From Nicotiana tabacum (taxonomy: Eukaryota > Streptophyta > Magnoliopsida > Solanales > Solanaceae), in NCBI RefSeq assembly GCF_000715075.1, contig NC_134101.1:120470616-120534615 (forward strand): a stretch of DNA of 64,000 bases, in the 5' to 3' direction. This document shows, piece by piece, positions 12,521-22,255 of the stretch. Made by a program: the position numbers and the translations under genes. The notes under the pieces are model-generated. The model saw only the letters and a program-made list of their open reading frames with translations, was not told the origin of the DNA and did not search any database. Every line of letters starts with the position of its first letter. Position 1 is the first letter of the stretch.

Positions 12521-13708
12521 CAGGACTCCCCCTGGTAGGAAGAGGAGTAACCGTCCAATTGTTGGTATTGGCCTCAGGCCCCACAAACTGTATGTCTGCT
12601 CTGCTGGAACGCTCTCCAACTTCTATTACATGGTCATCAGCGAACAGCCTTTCGAAGCTCTGATTCAAATCCCCGTCCATCCCAATCGATGGTCCGAAAA
12701 TTTTCGGGACCGGTGACCCCTTGGCACTTGCTCTAACGAAGGATCTGGAGAGATACGGAATTGGTTTGGGAAGAACCCAAACTCTCTTTTTCATTTTCCG
12801 CGCTCGCTTTACATCTGCCGCAGTAGGTTTGAACCCCAATCCAAAGGTCTCTAAATTTTTGGGCAAGGAGACAGGTTGAACAATCCCCTGAAGCTCAGGC
12901 CCCAGGCCTTTTCCTGGCACAAACCCATTACCCAGCATCTCTGAAACCATCATGACGATTGCGGAAGCTACCCTGGGGTGTGGAATGCTTTCACCCTCGG
13001 GAATCTTGTTTGCTGATACTGCATCAAAAATCTGGTAAACCCAGGGACCTTTGTCATCCTTGGTTTCTATGAAGGGCACAATGGTGCCTCCCATGGTGCA
13101 CGCAGTGTCTTCCCCATGCAGCACGACATCTTGTCTGTCCCATTCGAACTTGACCATTTGATGCAAGGTGGATGGCACCGCTTTGGCCGCGTGGATCCAC
13201 GGTCGTCCCAACAATAGGTTATAAGATACCGCGACATCCAATACCTGGAACTCCATAGTAAACTTGACCGGGCCGATGGTCAACTCGAGTATAATATCCC
13301 CCATAGTGTCTGTTCCACTTCCGTCAAATCCTCGGACGCAAATGCTGTTCTTGTGGATTCTACCATGGTCAACCTTCAGCTGGTTCAGGTGGATAAGGGA
13401 CAAATATTGACACTTGAGCCGTTATCCACCAACGCCCGAGTAATTGCCGAATCTTCACATTTGATAGTCAAGTAGAGAGCTTTATTATGTTCCATGCCTT
13501 CCACTGGCAGATCATCATCAGAGAACGTTACCCTGTTTACCTCAAAAATTTTGTTGGCAATTGTTTCAAGATGGTTTACTGAAATTTCATTGGGCACATG
13601 AGCCTCATTCAGTATCTTCATCAGGGCCCGACGATGTTCATCCGAATGGATCAATAGTGATAACAGCGAGATCTGGGCTGATGTTTTCTTCAATTGTTCG
13701 ACAACGGA
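12521..13708 (-). pseudogene. Element B protease followed by a G-patch domain
   Basis: The aspartic protease active site reads LVDNGSSVNI, with the catalytic Asp codon at 13424-13426, and the second protease motif is LLLGRPW further on. A one-base frameshift at about 13390 separates the two. Residues EMLGNGFVPGKGLGPELQGI (about 12870-12950) match the glycine pattern of a G-patch, an RNA-binding motif known at the C-terminus of betaretroviral proteases. The region ends at the intron donor at 12521. An in-frame TAG at 13709-13711 separates it from the gag tail. It would cleave the Gag-Pol polyprotein; the G-patch may bind RNA or RT (inference). Confidence 0.85.
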
Positions 13709-15079
13709 CTAATCCTGCACTTTCATCTTTTTCAAGAATTCCTCCGCCTCTTCTTCTGACACGGGTTTCTTTATTACTGCCGGGTTGGACCTTCTCAACT
13801 CCACTAGAGCAAAACACCATCCCGATCGAGTCAGTCCCTGCGCCTCACAACTATCCTCCTCTACTTGCTTTCCCTTATACATTATCACTGCCTTTTCACA
13901 CTTCCAAGGCACAGCCCTGCTATCAATCACTGGCAATTGGACCACTGGCTTTATAATGGATGTTTCCCGGTAGACCCCTTTCACAACAACTATGGGTGTG
14001 GATGATGTTCCCGATACCACCAATTTGGCTGGTTCTGGTTTCTTTGTTGCAGTGGATGGATTCTTCCCTAGTATCACCACTAGCTTGACATCTTCCCCCG
14101 TCAGTTGTACCCCTGCTTCCCCACCGGTCGGCTTTTCTCTCGGAGTGGCACGGATCATCATCACTGTTTGTGAGGGTTCCCCTCCTTTGTGCACCAGCTC
14201 GATCATGTGAGCTTCGTGGTGCACTGGCAATGGGTTCTGGTTGATGTTGGGTGCCTCCGGCGTCTGGACCTCGATCTTGTTGGCGTCAATAAGATCTTGT
14301 ATTGCATGCCTCAACCTCCAACATTTTTCGGTATTATGCCCTAGCATTCCTGAGCAGTACTCACAGCTTATCGATCGGTCCAAATCTTGGGGTGGGGGGT
14401 TTGGCCCCCTAGGCTCGACAGGACTCACCAAACCTAGCTGCCTTAATTTGTGGAACAAGGCGGTATAGATCTCTCCCAACTCAGTAAAGGCTCTCTGTCT
14501 CTGTAGCCTGTCATTTCTAGCAGCTTGATTTTCTCGAAAGCCCGCCCCTGGAGGGTTCTTGTATGCCCTTAGTGGAGGGTAGGCGTTTTGGGGTGGAGGG
14601 TATGTGTTCTGTGGAGGTGCATATGCATTTTGTGGTGCCGGCGCGCGCCATTGCGGGCGAACCAGAGGCTGAGTGTATGTTTGGGCTTGGTGCACAGAAA
14701 AGTGTGGCTCTTGAGGTGGATAATAGTGTTGTGGCGGGCTGTATGGATAATTTGGACTGTGGAGTCTGGGTTGGTTGTAGTATGGTTTTCCGGACCTGGA
14801 CCAACCGCTTGTCTCAACCGTGGCGACTTCTTCTTTCTTCTTCCTCCCCATCGCACCTCTCGTGCCGCTCTGAATAGCCTGGGTCGTTGCCTTGAGAGCT
14901 GAGTAATTCAGGATTTTATCGGACCTCAGTCCCTCCTCTATCATAACCCCTATCTTTACTACTTCATTGAAGGACTTTCCAACCGTCGTCACCAAGTGAC
15001 CAAAGTAAGTTGGATCCAGCGTTTGCAGGAAGTAGTCCACCATTTCCCCCTCTCTCATGGGAGGATCAACCCTGCCTGC
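13709..15079 (-). pseudogene. Element B gag, C-terminal part (left of the element A insertion)
   Basis: Continues the capsid-like part with VDPPMREGEMVDYFLQTL and VGKSFNEVVKIG, then a long Pro/Tyr/Gln-rich linker, then the zinc knuckle CEYCSGMLGHNTEKC (C-X2-C-X5-H-X4-C), then a gag-protease spacer ending ...EEFLKKMKVQD and a TAG. The frame joins exactly with the right-hand part (33309-34223) when A and one duplicated CCTGC are left out. Gag forms the particle and binds the RNA. The knuckle is CCHC type, unlike those of A and D. Confidence 0.92.
15075..15079. repeat. Target site duplication of element A, left copy (CCTGC)
   Basis: CCTGC immediately precedes the A 5' LTR (TGTAAGCACG at 15080) and is repeated at 33309-33313 directly after the 3' LTR. 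Confidence 0.95.
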
Positions 15080-17582
15080 TGTAAGCACGTGATTTTTGCC
15101 CTATATGAGAATTACTCCCAAAAAATTCAAAAATAAAATAATTTTCATTGGTGTGCAATTTTTGTGATATTTTGTGATATTTTGTGTAACTATTTGTATG
15201 TTTGTCTGTGCATGTTTATTTGTTAAATTATTAAAAATACAAAAATATGTTGCATTTCGCATGGAGGATTTAATTCTACAATTGTTAGTAATTAAATTTG
15301 TTTTACAAAAATTAAAAATTACAAAAATAGGCATCGTTTGCATTTTTAGCATTTAATGTCCAAATATACAATTTTATGCTTAATTATTATTTAATTGTGC
15401 GTTAATTATTATTGGGAGTTAATTTGCGCTTTTATAACTTAATTTAGTTCTTAATAATAGTTTAAGTATTTTTATAATTTAGTTTTAGAGAAATAAAAGA
15501 AGAAAAGAGAGCGAAAATATAAAGAAAGTCGGAATTGAGCCTCTTCTTCAAATTCAAGCCACAAGCCCAAAAAATGGCCCAATCTTCCCTACGACCCAGT
15601 CCATTTCGAACTGGGTCGACCCAGTCCATAACCCAAAAGACCCAAACCCCCTTTGTCTTTCATTTTTTTGCAAAACAAAAACAAAACAAAAAAGAAAAGA
15701 AGAAGAAGAAAACCCTAAGAAATCCATCCGCCCCCTCCTATCTTCTTCTTCTTCCTCAAGCTTCCCCAAGCTCCTCCCATGGCAGACCTTTCCCCTCACA
15801 CCCCTGCCCCCCTCACGTCAACACACACACAACACAACCACTCTCACCCCCACGACATCCCCTCGCTGCCATGGCTGCGTTTTTCAAGTTCGTCGAGCAA
15901 CTTTTACGCCACCATTGTTGCCCGTAGTTGCTTCTCCTCCTGCTGTTGCGTTTTCTTCTTCTCCGACACTGCTGCTGCTGCGTTTTTCATCCTTCATGTT
16001 GCTGCTGCGTCGTCCAAACAAACCACCACAACTGCTGCCCGCCGCGTCCAGCCATGGACGAGCTTCATCGAGCTCGAACTCGAGCTCCCATGGCTGCCGT
16101 TGCATCTTCTCCGACATTGCTGCTGCTATCACTGCTTGGACGCCACTGCTGGGACGCCACTGCTGGGTCGCCGCTACTGTATGATCGCTGCTGCTGCCCG
16201 CCATGGACGTTGCTTTCCGCTGCTGCGTCCGGCTACTATTATCACCAAACAGACCCCGTTTATTCAAGCTTTGTTCGAGTTGTCCGTGTCCATTCGAGTT
16301 CATCGTTGCTCATTTCCGGTTAGTAGATTTTGAGTCTTATTTTGTCCGTATTTTGTTTGATATTTTCCGGATCTAAAATCGTTAAAGAATTCAATTCTTG
16401 TTTTGTTCGTTGTTCATCGTTGAAATCGTTTTTCTAGTTTGTTCATGTTCATGTGCTTTGTTAAAATTAATTTTCAGATTTCAAAATAGAAGTTTAATTA
16501 GTTGTTTTCATGTTTATTTCATGTTTGTATTATTGTTTAAGTGAATATTTGTTAGTTTAATATTAGTTAGATACAAATTGAAGTTTAATTAATTGTTTCT
16601 TCAATTTGTTTCATGTATTTTATGTATTTTCCGGAAATTGTTTATATTGTTAAGTTCAAGTTTAAATTCATAATTGTTTCTTCTTAGGTTTTGTTTTGTC
16701 ATTTGCCTAAAAGAATTTAGTTGTAGTAAGGGAAGTATGTTGGTTTTAATCATTTGAATCCGTCGTTTTTATTTTTAGATTTAATTCATGTTCATATTAT
16801 GTTTGTTTGATCTTGAATCCGAAATGTGTATAGTTTGATTTCTTGTTTACCATTTATGATTATTTCTTGAATTGGTCTCATAATCTTGTTTAAAGTTTAA
16901 TATAAGAATTGTTTGTTGTAATGTTGTTAGAGTTGATTTTAAGTTCAATATGATTGAATTTAGAAATCTAAATATACTTGTTTGTTGTTGTTGTTGAATC
17001 CGAAAATAGGATTGGTTGTTGCTAAAATATTGTTTAATCAAATTTTAGTTGTTCTTTGTTGTTCAATTTGTGTTCATGTGATTTGTTGTTGAAATGTTGA
17101 AGAAATCATGTTCATGTGATTTGTTGTTGAAATGTTGAAGAAATCATGTTCATGAAATTTGTTGTTTGAACATTGTTAGAAATTAATCATATTGTCTATA
17201 TTTTGGTTAAGTTTGATTAATTGATGTGTTATAACTGATGGGTAGTTTGGTAAATTTGTAGTACGTTCAGGGGTAATTTGGTAATTTCAGTAAGGTCGGA
17301 GGGGGTAGTTTAGGAATTGTACATTTTGTAATTGTTTATATGAAGCATGGGGGACAAAATGAAATAGGGTGGGTGGTGATATGATTATTTAATATAAACG
17401 GGGGACAAGATTTAATTTAAAGGGGGAATCTTGCATTATTTTATGTTAGACATGGGGGACAAAATGAAATGGGGTGGTGTGATATGTTTATTTAACGTAA
17501 TGGGGATGAGTGGGAAGATAATGGGTTGGGTAGAGAAAAAGTATGGATTTTAATTAATTATTGAAAGGTTTATGGGATGAGT

Positions 17583-17589
17583 TATAAGA
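17583..17589 (+). promoter_or_regulatory. TATA-like box in element A 5' LTR
   Basis: TATAAGA follows an AT-rich stretch and precedes a purine-rich segment (from about 17610), the expected layout of an RNA start in a plant LTR. The same box is at 31290-31296 in the 3' LTR. The start of transcription is not directly visible. Confidence 0.4.
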
Positions 17590-19339
17590 AGAGGTCTTGA
17601 AATCAGAATGGAGGACACACACGAACAGAAATAGAGAGAGATACGAAAAAAATACACACACAGATAGAGAGAAAAAACGGACAGAGAATAGAAGAGAGAA
17701 AAATTTCGAAAAATATTTAAGCTTTCAAAATAAAAATAAAACTAAAAAAAATCTACTGCTTTCTTTCTTTGTTTGAAATTAGTATTAATGGTTGTTGTTT
17801 CATTTAAAGCTTAAAGCTTTTGTTTTTGGGATTACTACTCCACCGGTCTGTTACTGAGTTGTTACTGTTGCTGGGCAGTTGTTGCTATTGTACTGTTATT
17901 ATTGCTGCTGATTCTCATCATCATTTTCTTTTGCTTCCAATATCAGGTACATATCTGTAAATTCATGTCATGAAAAGCTTCAACATGACAAGTAAATGAA
18001 GTTTGGAATTATAAGGATGTCTTCTACTCATTTAAATTTTATTAGTTTAAGTTTCAGTTTTGTTTTAATTGGTTAGTATAGTATTATACTTGACATGATA
18101 AACTGTTAACTAATTAACCTTCTGGAGTAGTAAATTCCACGATAATCTTATATGTTTTGAGGACTAGTGATGACATTTACTGTTTGAATTGATAAGGAAC
18201 ATTGCAGAAAATTGGCCATTAATTAAATCTTGTGATATTGTTAGCTAAGTAAAGAATAGTACGGAAATACCCAGAAATTACATTACTAGCTTATTTTGTC
18301 AAATATCCAATTTTGTTTAAGGCTAGATGATGTCGTCTTATTAAATCAATTGGTAGATTAATTCTCTTTATTAATAACAAATAGCGTAGTTAAATCAACT
18401 CATTTCTTTTAATGTATGAAATAATGTCGATGATTTTTTTTTACAAAATATAGAGTTAGTGTTTGCAAATATTCGCATAGGCAGAGAATAAGAATTGGTT
18501 TATTTATCTCAAACTCAATCTTCGTAATCAAAAATCAACTAAATAATTATAACTTTGGACTAAAACAAATACATGAGAAGGACATGGGATTTATAAACAA
18601 ATCGTGGCATTTTATGTAAAAGATATATAGAAGAAGAGTTCGCCTTAAATGAAACAATGAAGATTCTGCAGAAACTATTAATTTGTTTATCATTTTAAGT
18701 TCTTTCCCAATTTTATACACCATTCGATTTATGGACATCCAAATGTTGTATCCACAAAAAATGTTAGTTTTAGATACATATTGTCTGTTTTCTTCTTCAC
18801 GCCATTAATTCTTTAAAATTTGAGATATATGATTCATATGTGTAAAATAAGGCTCGCGGTCAACACGTAATAACAATTTGTAGAGAACCTTATCAAGAAT
18901 ATTTTTGTGATTAGGGATACGTTCGCGTAACCTGATTATATTTCTAAAAGCAATTCGGATTATGCGTTCGCGCAACTTCGATCGAATATTTAATAAAAGG
19001 GATTCCTCGGAGAATATCATTATTAATTTCATAAAACCCCGAGATGTGAGGTTCATTACTTAATTATACAAAAAGGGCGAATGTTTTTGATTTTATTTAA
19101 GCACAATTTCGAAAATAATTGTTTTAATAAATATATTATCTATATTATCGTGTACACGTGCGCGTGACACAACTCCGCATGTTTTTAAAAAAATATAATT
19201 TATAACACGAATATACGTACGCGTGATTCGATTCAAAGAAGGGTCTTTAAATATAAATAGAAGCGGTAACAATAAAATCATGCAATAAAAATGTATTTTA
19301 CAAATCAAAATAATCAAGCCGAATATAACAGTTGAGCGA

Positions 19340-19389
19340 CCGTGCTAGAACCACGGAACTCGGGAATGCCTAACACCTTCTCCCGGGTT
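19340..19389 (+). other. Two strong tandem hairpins in U5 of element A
   Basis: CCGTG-CTAGAAC-CACGG (19340-19356) is followed at once by AACTCGGGA, a 15-nt loop, and TCCCGGGTT (19357-19389; nine pairs with one G-U). The same pair is present in the B and D LTRs and, weakened, in C. It lies about 215 nt upstream of the LTR end, so it would be in the 5' leader RNA. Confidence 0.6.
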
Positions 19390-19502
19390 AACAGAATTCC
19401 TTATCCGGATTTCTGGTGCGCAGATTGTTAAATAGACAGAGTCATATTCTCCTCGATTCAGGGATTAAAACCGGTGACTTGGGACGCCTTAAAATTCCCA
19501 GG

Positions 19503-19513
19503 TGGCGACTCTG
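19503..19513 (+). other. PBS-like 11-mer inside the LTR of element A
   Basis: TGGCGACTCTG is identical to the first 11 nt of the true PBS at 19607-19617 and lies about 100 nt upstream of it, within U5. The same 11-mer occurs in every LTR end visible: 33209-33219 (A), 964-974 and 38077-38087 (B), 444-454 (C), 49041-49051 and 63480-63490 (D). Confidence 0.8.
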
Positions 19514-19606
19514 AAACAAACAAACAAATCCCGTTTCGACTGTCCTTTAATTGGAGAAAACTCCCTTGCACCCTCGCGGGGGCGGAAAAAGGAGGTGCGA
19601 CAGCTC

Positions 19607-19624
19607 TGGCGACTCTGCTGGGGA
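19607..19624 (+). promoter_or_regulatory. Primer binding site of element A
   Basis: TGGCGACTCTGCTGGGGA begins 4 nt after the LTR end. It begins with TGG, complementary to the CCA end of a tRNA. For Ogre elements the reported primer is tRNA-Arg; I could not check this against a tRNA set. The same 18 nt occur in B and D. Confidence 0.9.
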
Positions 19625-21144
19625 TAAACCCAGAACCACTGGTTCAGGGTTCAAGAATTTGAGCTTAAAATAATGGTTATAGTTGGCTTTATTTATTATC
19701 TGATTTTTTTACATGATATATGCCCAATGTGCTAAATGACACTTTTACCGCTTTAATATTATTTGAATTATGAATATATACAACTGCTACGAAACCTCCT
19801 TCTTTCTGAGTCTTCTAAATTTATGGTGCACACGTGCGCGTGGCCCACCTTTCTGTTAGAAGTCATACCAAATAAGACGAAATTGGGACAAGTAACTAGG
19901 CTGGGCAGACTTTCGTGCTCCCGGTACGTTGCCCCCATTTCGGCTCAAGCTGTCCACTTGGGTGAGCCAGGGCTAGAACAATATACCTCAGGTTTTTTCA
20001 CTTAGAATAACTCAGCTTCATGCCGGATCCCTAGTAGGAACGTTTGTTTGCATCACGTGCATTTGACTTTGGAGGCTCAACACAGGGGTTGAGTCTGTCT
20101 AGGACAGGTGTACCAAAAATGAAAATAACCATCCTGATGCATTGTACTTGCTCCTACTTGCGCATTTATTTGATTCGTACTTGTGTGCTGACTGACTTTT
20201 GAATATCAGGAATAATATTTTAAAATTGAAAAAAAAGAAATAGCGGTTAGGGAATTGATTATTTATTTTTGAAAAAAAAAACAATGCCCAAATAACTGTC
20301 AAAACTCTGCAAAAATTTTAAGAAAATGAAAAAAAAATGTTTTATTAGTTTGTTTTATTAAAAGTAAAGGAAAAAAAAAGAGTCGTTGTTCTGTCTTGTT
20401 ATAAAAAAAATTTAAAAAAAAAATAGTTTGTCTTGCCATAAAAAATGAAAATGAAAAAGAGTCTTGTTTTTAAAATGGGTTTTTATTTATTTATTTGTTT
20501 AGATACCAAAATAAAAATAAAAATAATAAAATAAAAAGAGTCGCGTTGAAAGTGGTTTTATTATTTGTTGCAAATATATATATATATATAAAAATCCAAA
20601 AAGTTTTTCTTTATTTCCAAAAATGTATATATATCTTTATTTGTTGCAAAAATATTTGTCCTGCCAAAAAGTCTAGAAAAGTTTTTTTTTAGACTCCCAA
20701 TTTTCAAAACAAAAAATTCAAAAATATTTTCCATTATTGACTTCTTTAGAAAGTCTTTTTAATTATAAAAAAATATATATATATATAATAAAATAAAACA
20801 AATTCGAAAATATTTTCCTTCTTTAAAAATTGAAAAGAAAATTCAAAATTCAGAAAAATATTTTTTTTAGAAAGCATTTCTTTTATTAAAGGTAAAATTC
20901 CAAAAAAAATATTTTCTTTCTTCTTAGAATAAGAAAAAACAAAAAAAAAATATCTTCCTTTTACTTTTGAAATTCTCAAAGTTCAAATAAAAAGAAAAGG
21001 AATTCTTAGAAGTCTTTCTTCAAAAAGAAAATCAATCAAAAATAAAAAAAATATATATATACTTCATTTCTTCTTTTAAAGCAGTTCTTTTACCAATTCA
21101 AAAAAAAATTTAAAATTAGTTTATTTACTTTATTCACGACCTGC
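19625..21144 (+). other. Element A leader, first part: AT-rich, no gene
   Basis: From about 20220 to 21120 the leader is a low-complexity run of A-rich and T-rich tracts with short TA repeats (about 20570-20590, 20770-20790, 21050-21060). The only open frames are lysine/phenylalanine-rich artefacts. The first part (19625-20110) is shared with B and D and includes a block with CTCAACACAGGGGTTGAG, an inverted repeat that folds into a hairpin. Confidence 0.6.
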
Positions 21145-21203
21145 CCGAACTACGCGGGTTTGATTCTCACCGGATGTGAGATACGTAGGCAACCCTCATC
21201 GGG
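21145..21203 (+). ncRNA. Boundary RNA module, copy M1 of element A (candidate structure)
   Basis: The outer stem is CTACG (21150-21154) with CGTAG (21184-21188). The inner stem is TCTCAC-CGGAT-GTGAGA (21165-21181). The downstream hairpin is ACCC-TCATC-GGGT. Homologous copies lie in the leaders of B (37222-37275, one outer strand deleted) and D (62171-62237). Confidence 0.65.
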
Positions 21204-21420
21204 TCCAACCCCCTTTTTTGCTAAAATAGCCAAAAACCAATAAATAAATAAAAAATAAAAAAAAACGTGTCAAAATTTTAATTTTGTCATAAATAAGTCG
21301 GGCGGTGTCCAACTTCCCCTTTTGCTAAAAAATAATAGCCAAAAAAATATATTATGTCAAATTTTAATTTTGACATAAAGAAGTCGGGTGACGCTGTTTT
21401 GTCAAGACACAGCCGAATGT

Positions 21421-21443
21421 TCCCGAAAGGGACGCCGGAAGGC
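21421..21443 (+). ncRNA. Tandem tetraloop hairpins in the element A leader, candidate packaging signal
   Basis: TCCC-GAAA-GGGA is followed directly by C and GCC-GGAA-GGC. Both loops fit the GNRA tetraloop pattern. The pair is conserved in D (62033-62055) and in B (37078-37100, first loop AAAA), including their flanks (CAGCCGAATGT before, GGCTG after). Paired tetraloop hairpins form the packaging core of some retroviral leaders; that role here is inference. Confidence 0.55.
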
Positions 21444-21990
21444 TGACTTTGCATAAACAGCCACCTTTGGGTCGTTTTTTAAGATTTGGTCCAGTTGACC
21501 CACATAGCCTTAAAAATCTTCGTCCCCGAGGCGCTGAAGGGCCGTGTTGCAACACTTGGTTTTTATTGTAATTTGAAAAAAAAAACAAAGAGTCAACGGT
21601 CAGGTGAATACCGTTTAGATTTTTGGTCAAAATAAGCCGAGCTAGCTTCGGCCGTGTCTTAAACCGTTCTTGCCCAAATAGCCTCAGAGTATCTTTCAGT
21701 TGTCGCAAGGTTATTTTCGTAAAAGAATGGACAAGTTCGTAAAGTGTCAAAATAATCCTCCCCAACCTCAAAATTCATGTGAGATTTGGAAGGGGCCACA
21801 TTTGCAAAAATAACCGTTTGGTTGCATTTGTCAAACGGAGAAAGGAAGCCCGTTTGTTTTGGAGTTTGTAAAACTTTTGATTATAATATGTGGGTCGTTT
21901 GATTTTCAAGTTTGTAGGTCATTTTTAAACCTTTGAAACCCAATATGAAAATTGAAAAAAAAATGATTAGTATTGCTTATCTTTTATTGG

Positions 21991-22056
21991 TCCGAACTAC
22001 GCAAGGTCTGATTCATGCGGGGTCATGATACGTAGGCAATCTCCATAAGATTCGAC
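21991..22056 (+). ncRNA. Boundary RNA module, copy M2 of element A (candidate structure)
   Basis: The outer stem is CTACG/CGTAG, the inner stem TCATG-CGGGGT-CATGA, and the downstream hairpin AATCT-CCATA-AGATT. It lies about 200 nt upstream of gag. In B the inner stem is TCACG/CGTGA, a compensated change (34559-34622). An A-rich tract follows up to about 22115. Confidence 0.68.
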
Positions 22057-22255
22057 CACAACAAAAAAGAAAAAAAAAATTGAAAAAAAAATCGAAAAAA
22101 AAAGAAGTAAAAAGATGTTGCTAGTAATAAGAACCGACTGAGTCCATTCTAACATGTTTTGTTTTGAATTGTGAAGAAAGTTGAGTTGGTCGGTTTGTTG
22201 AGAGGGTTCAACAAGAGTCTACTGTGCCGGAAAAAATAGAATACTGAAACAGAAA

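Larger units (their letters stand above)
15080..19602 (+). repeat. Element A 5' LTR (4523 bp)
   Basis: Starts TGTAAGCACGTG (CACGTG at 15086-15091) and ends GGAGGTGCGACA. Three copies of a GGGGGACAA(A/G)AT word lie at about 17347, 17398 and 17454, upstream of a TATA-like TATAAGA at 17583. A pair of 36-bp repeats (TTCATGTGATTTGTTGTTG...) lies at about 17070-17150. The U5 end (19340-19602) carries two strong hairpins and a PBS-like 11-mer. The open frames at 15535-16333 are rich in Ser, His and Cys, occur in several overlapping frames on both strands, and are not convincing genes. Confidence 0.95.

Noticed and set aside
15535..16333. Overlapping open frames of up to 184 codons inside the A LTRs (repeated at 29245-30043)
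   Set aside because: Several frames on both strands are open at once because of a CTGCTG-rich low-complexity stretch. The peptides are Ser/His/Cys-rich without domains, and the region is LTR sequence.
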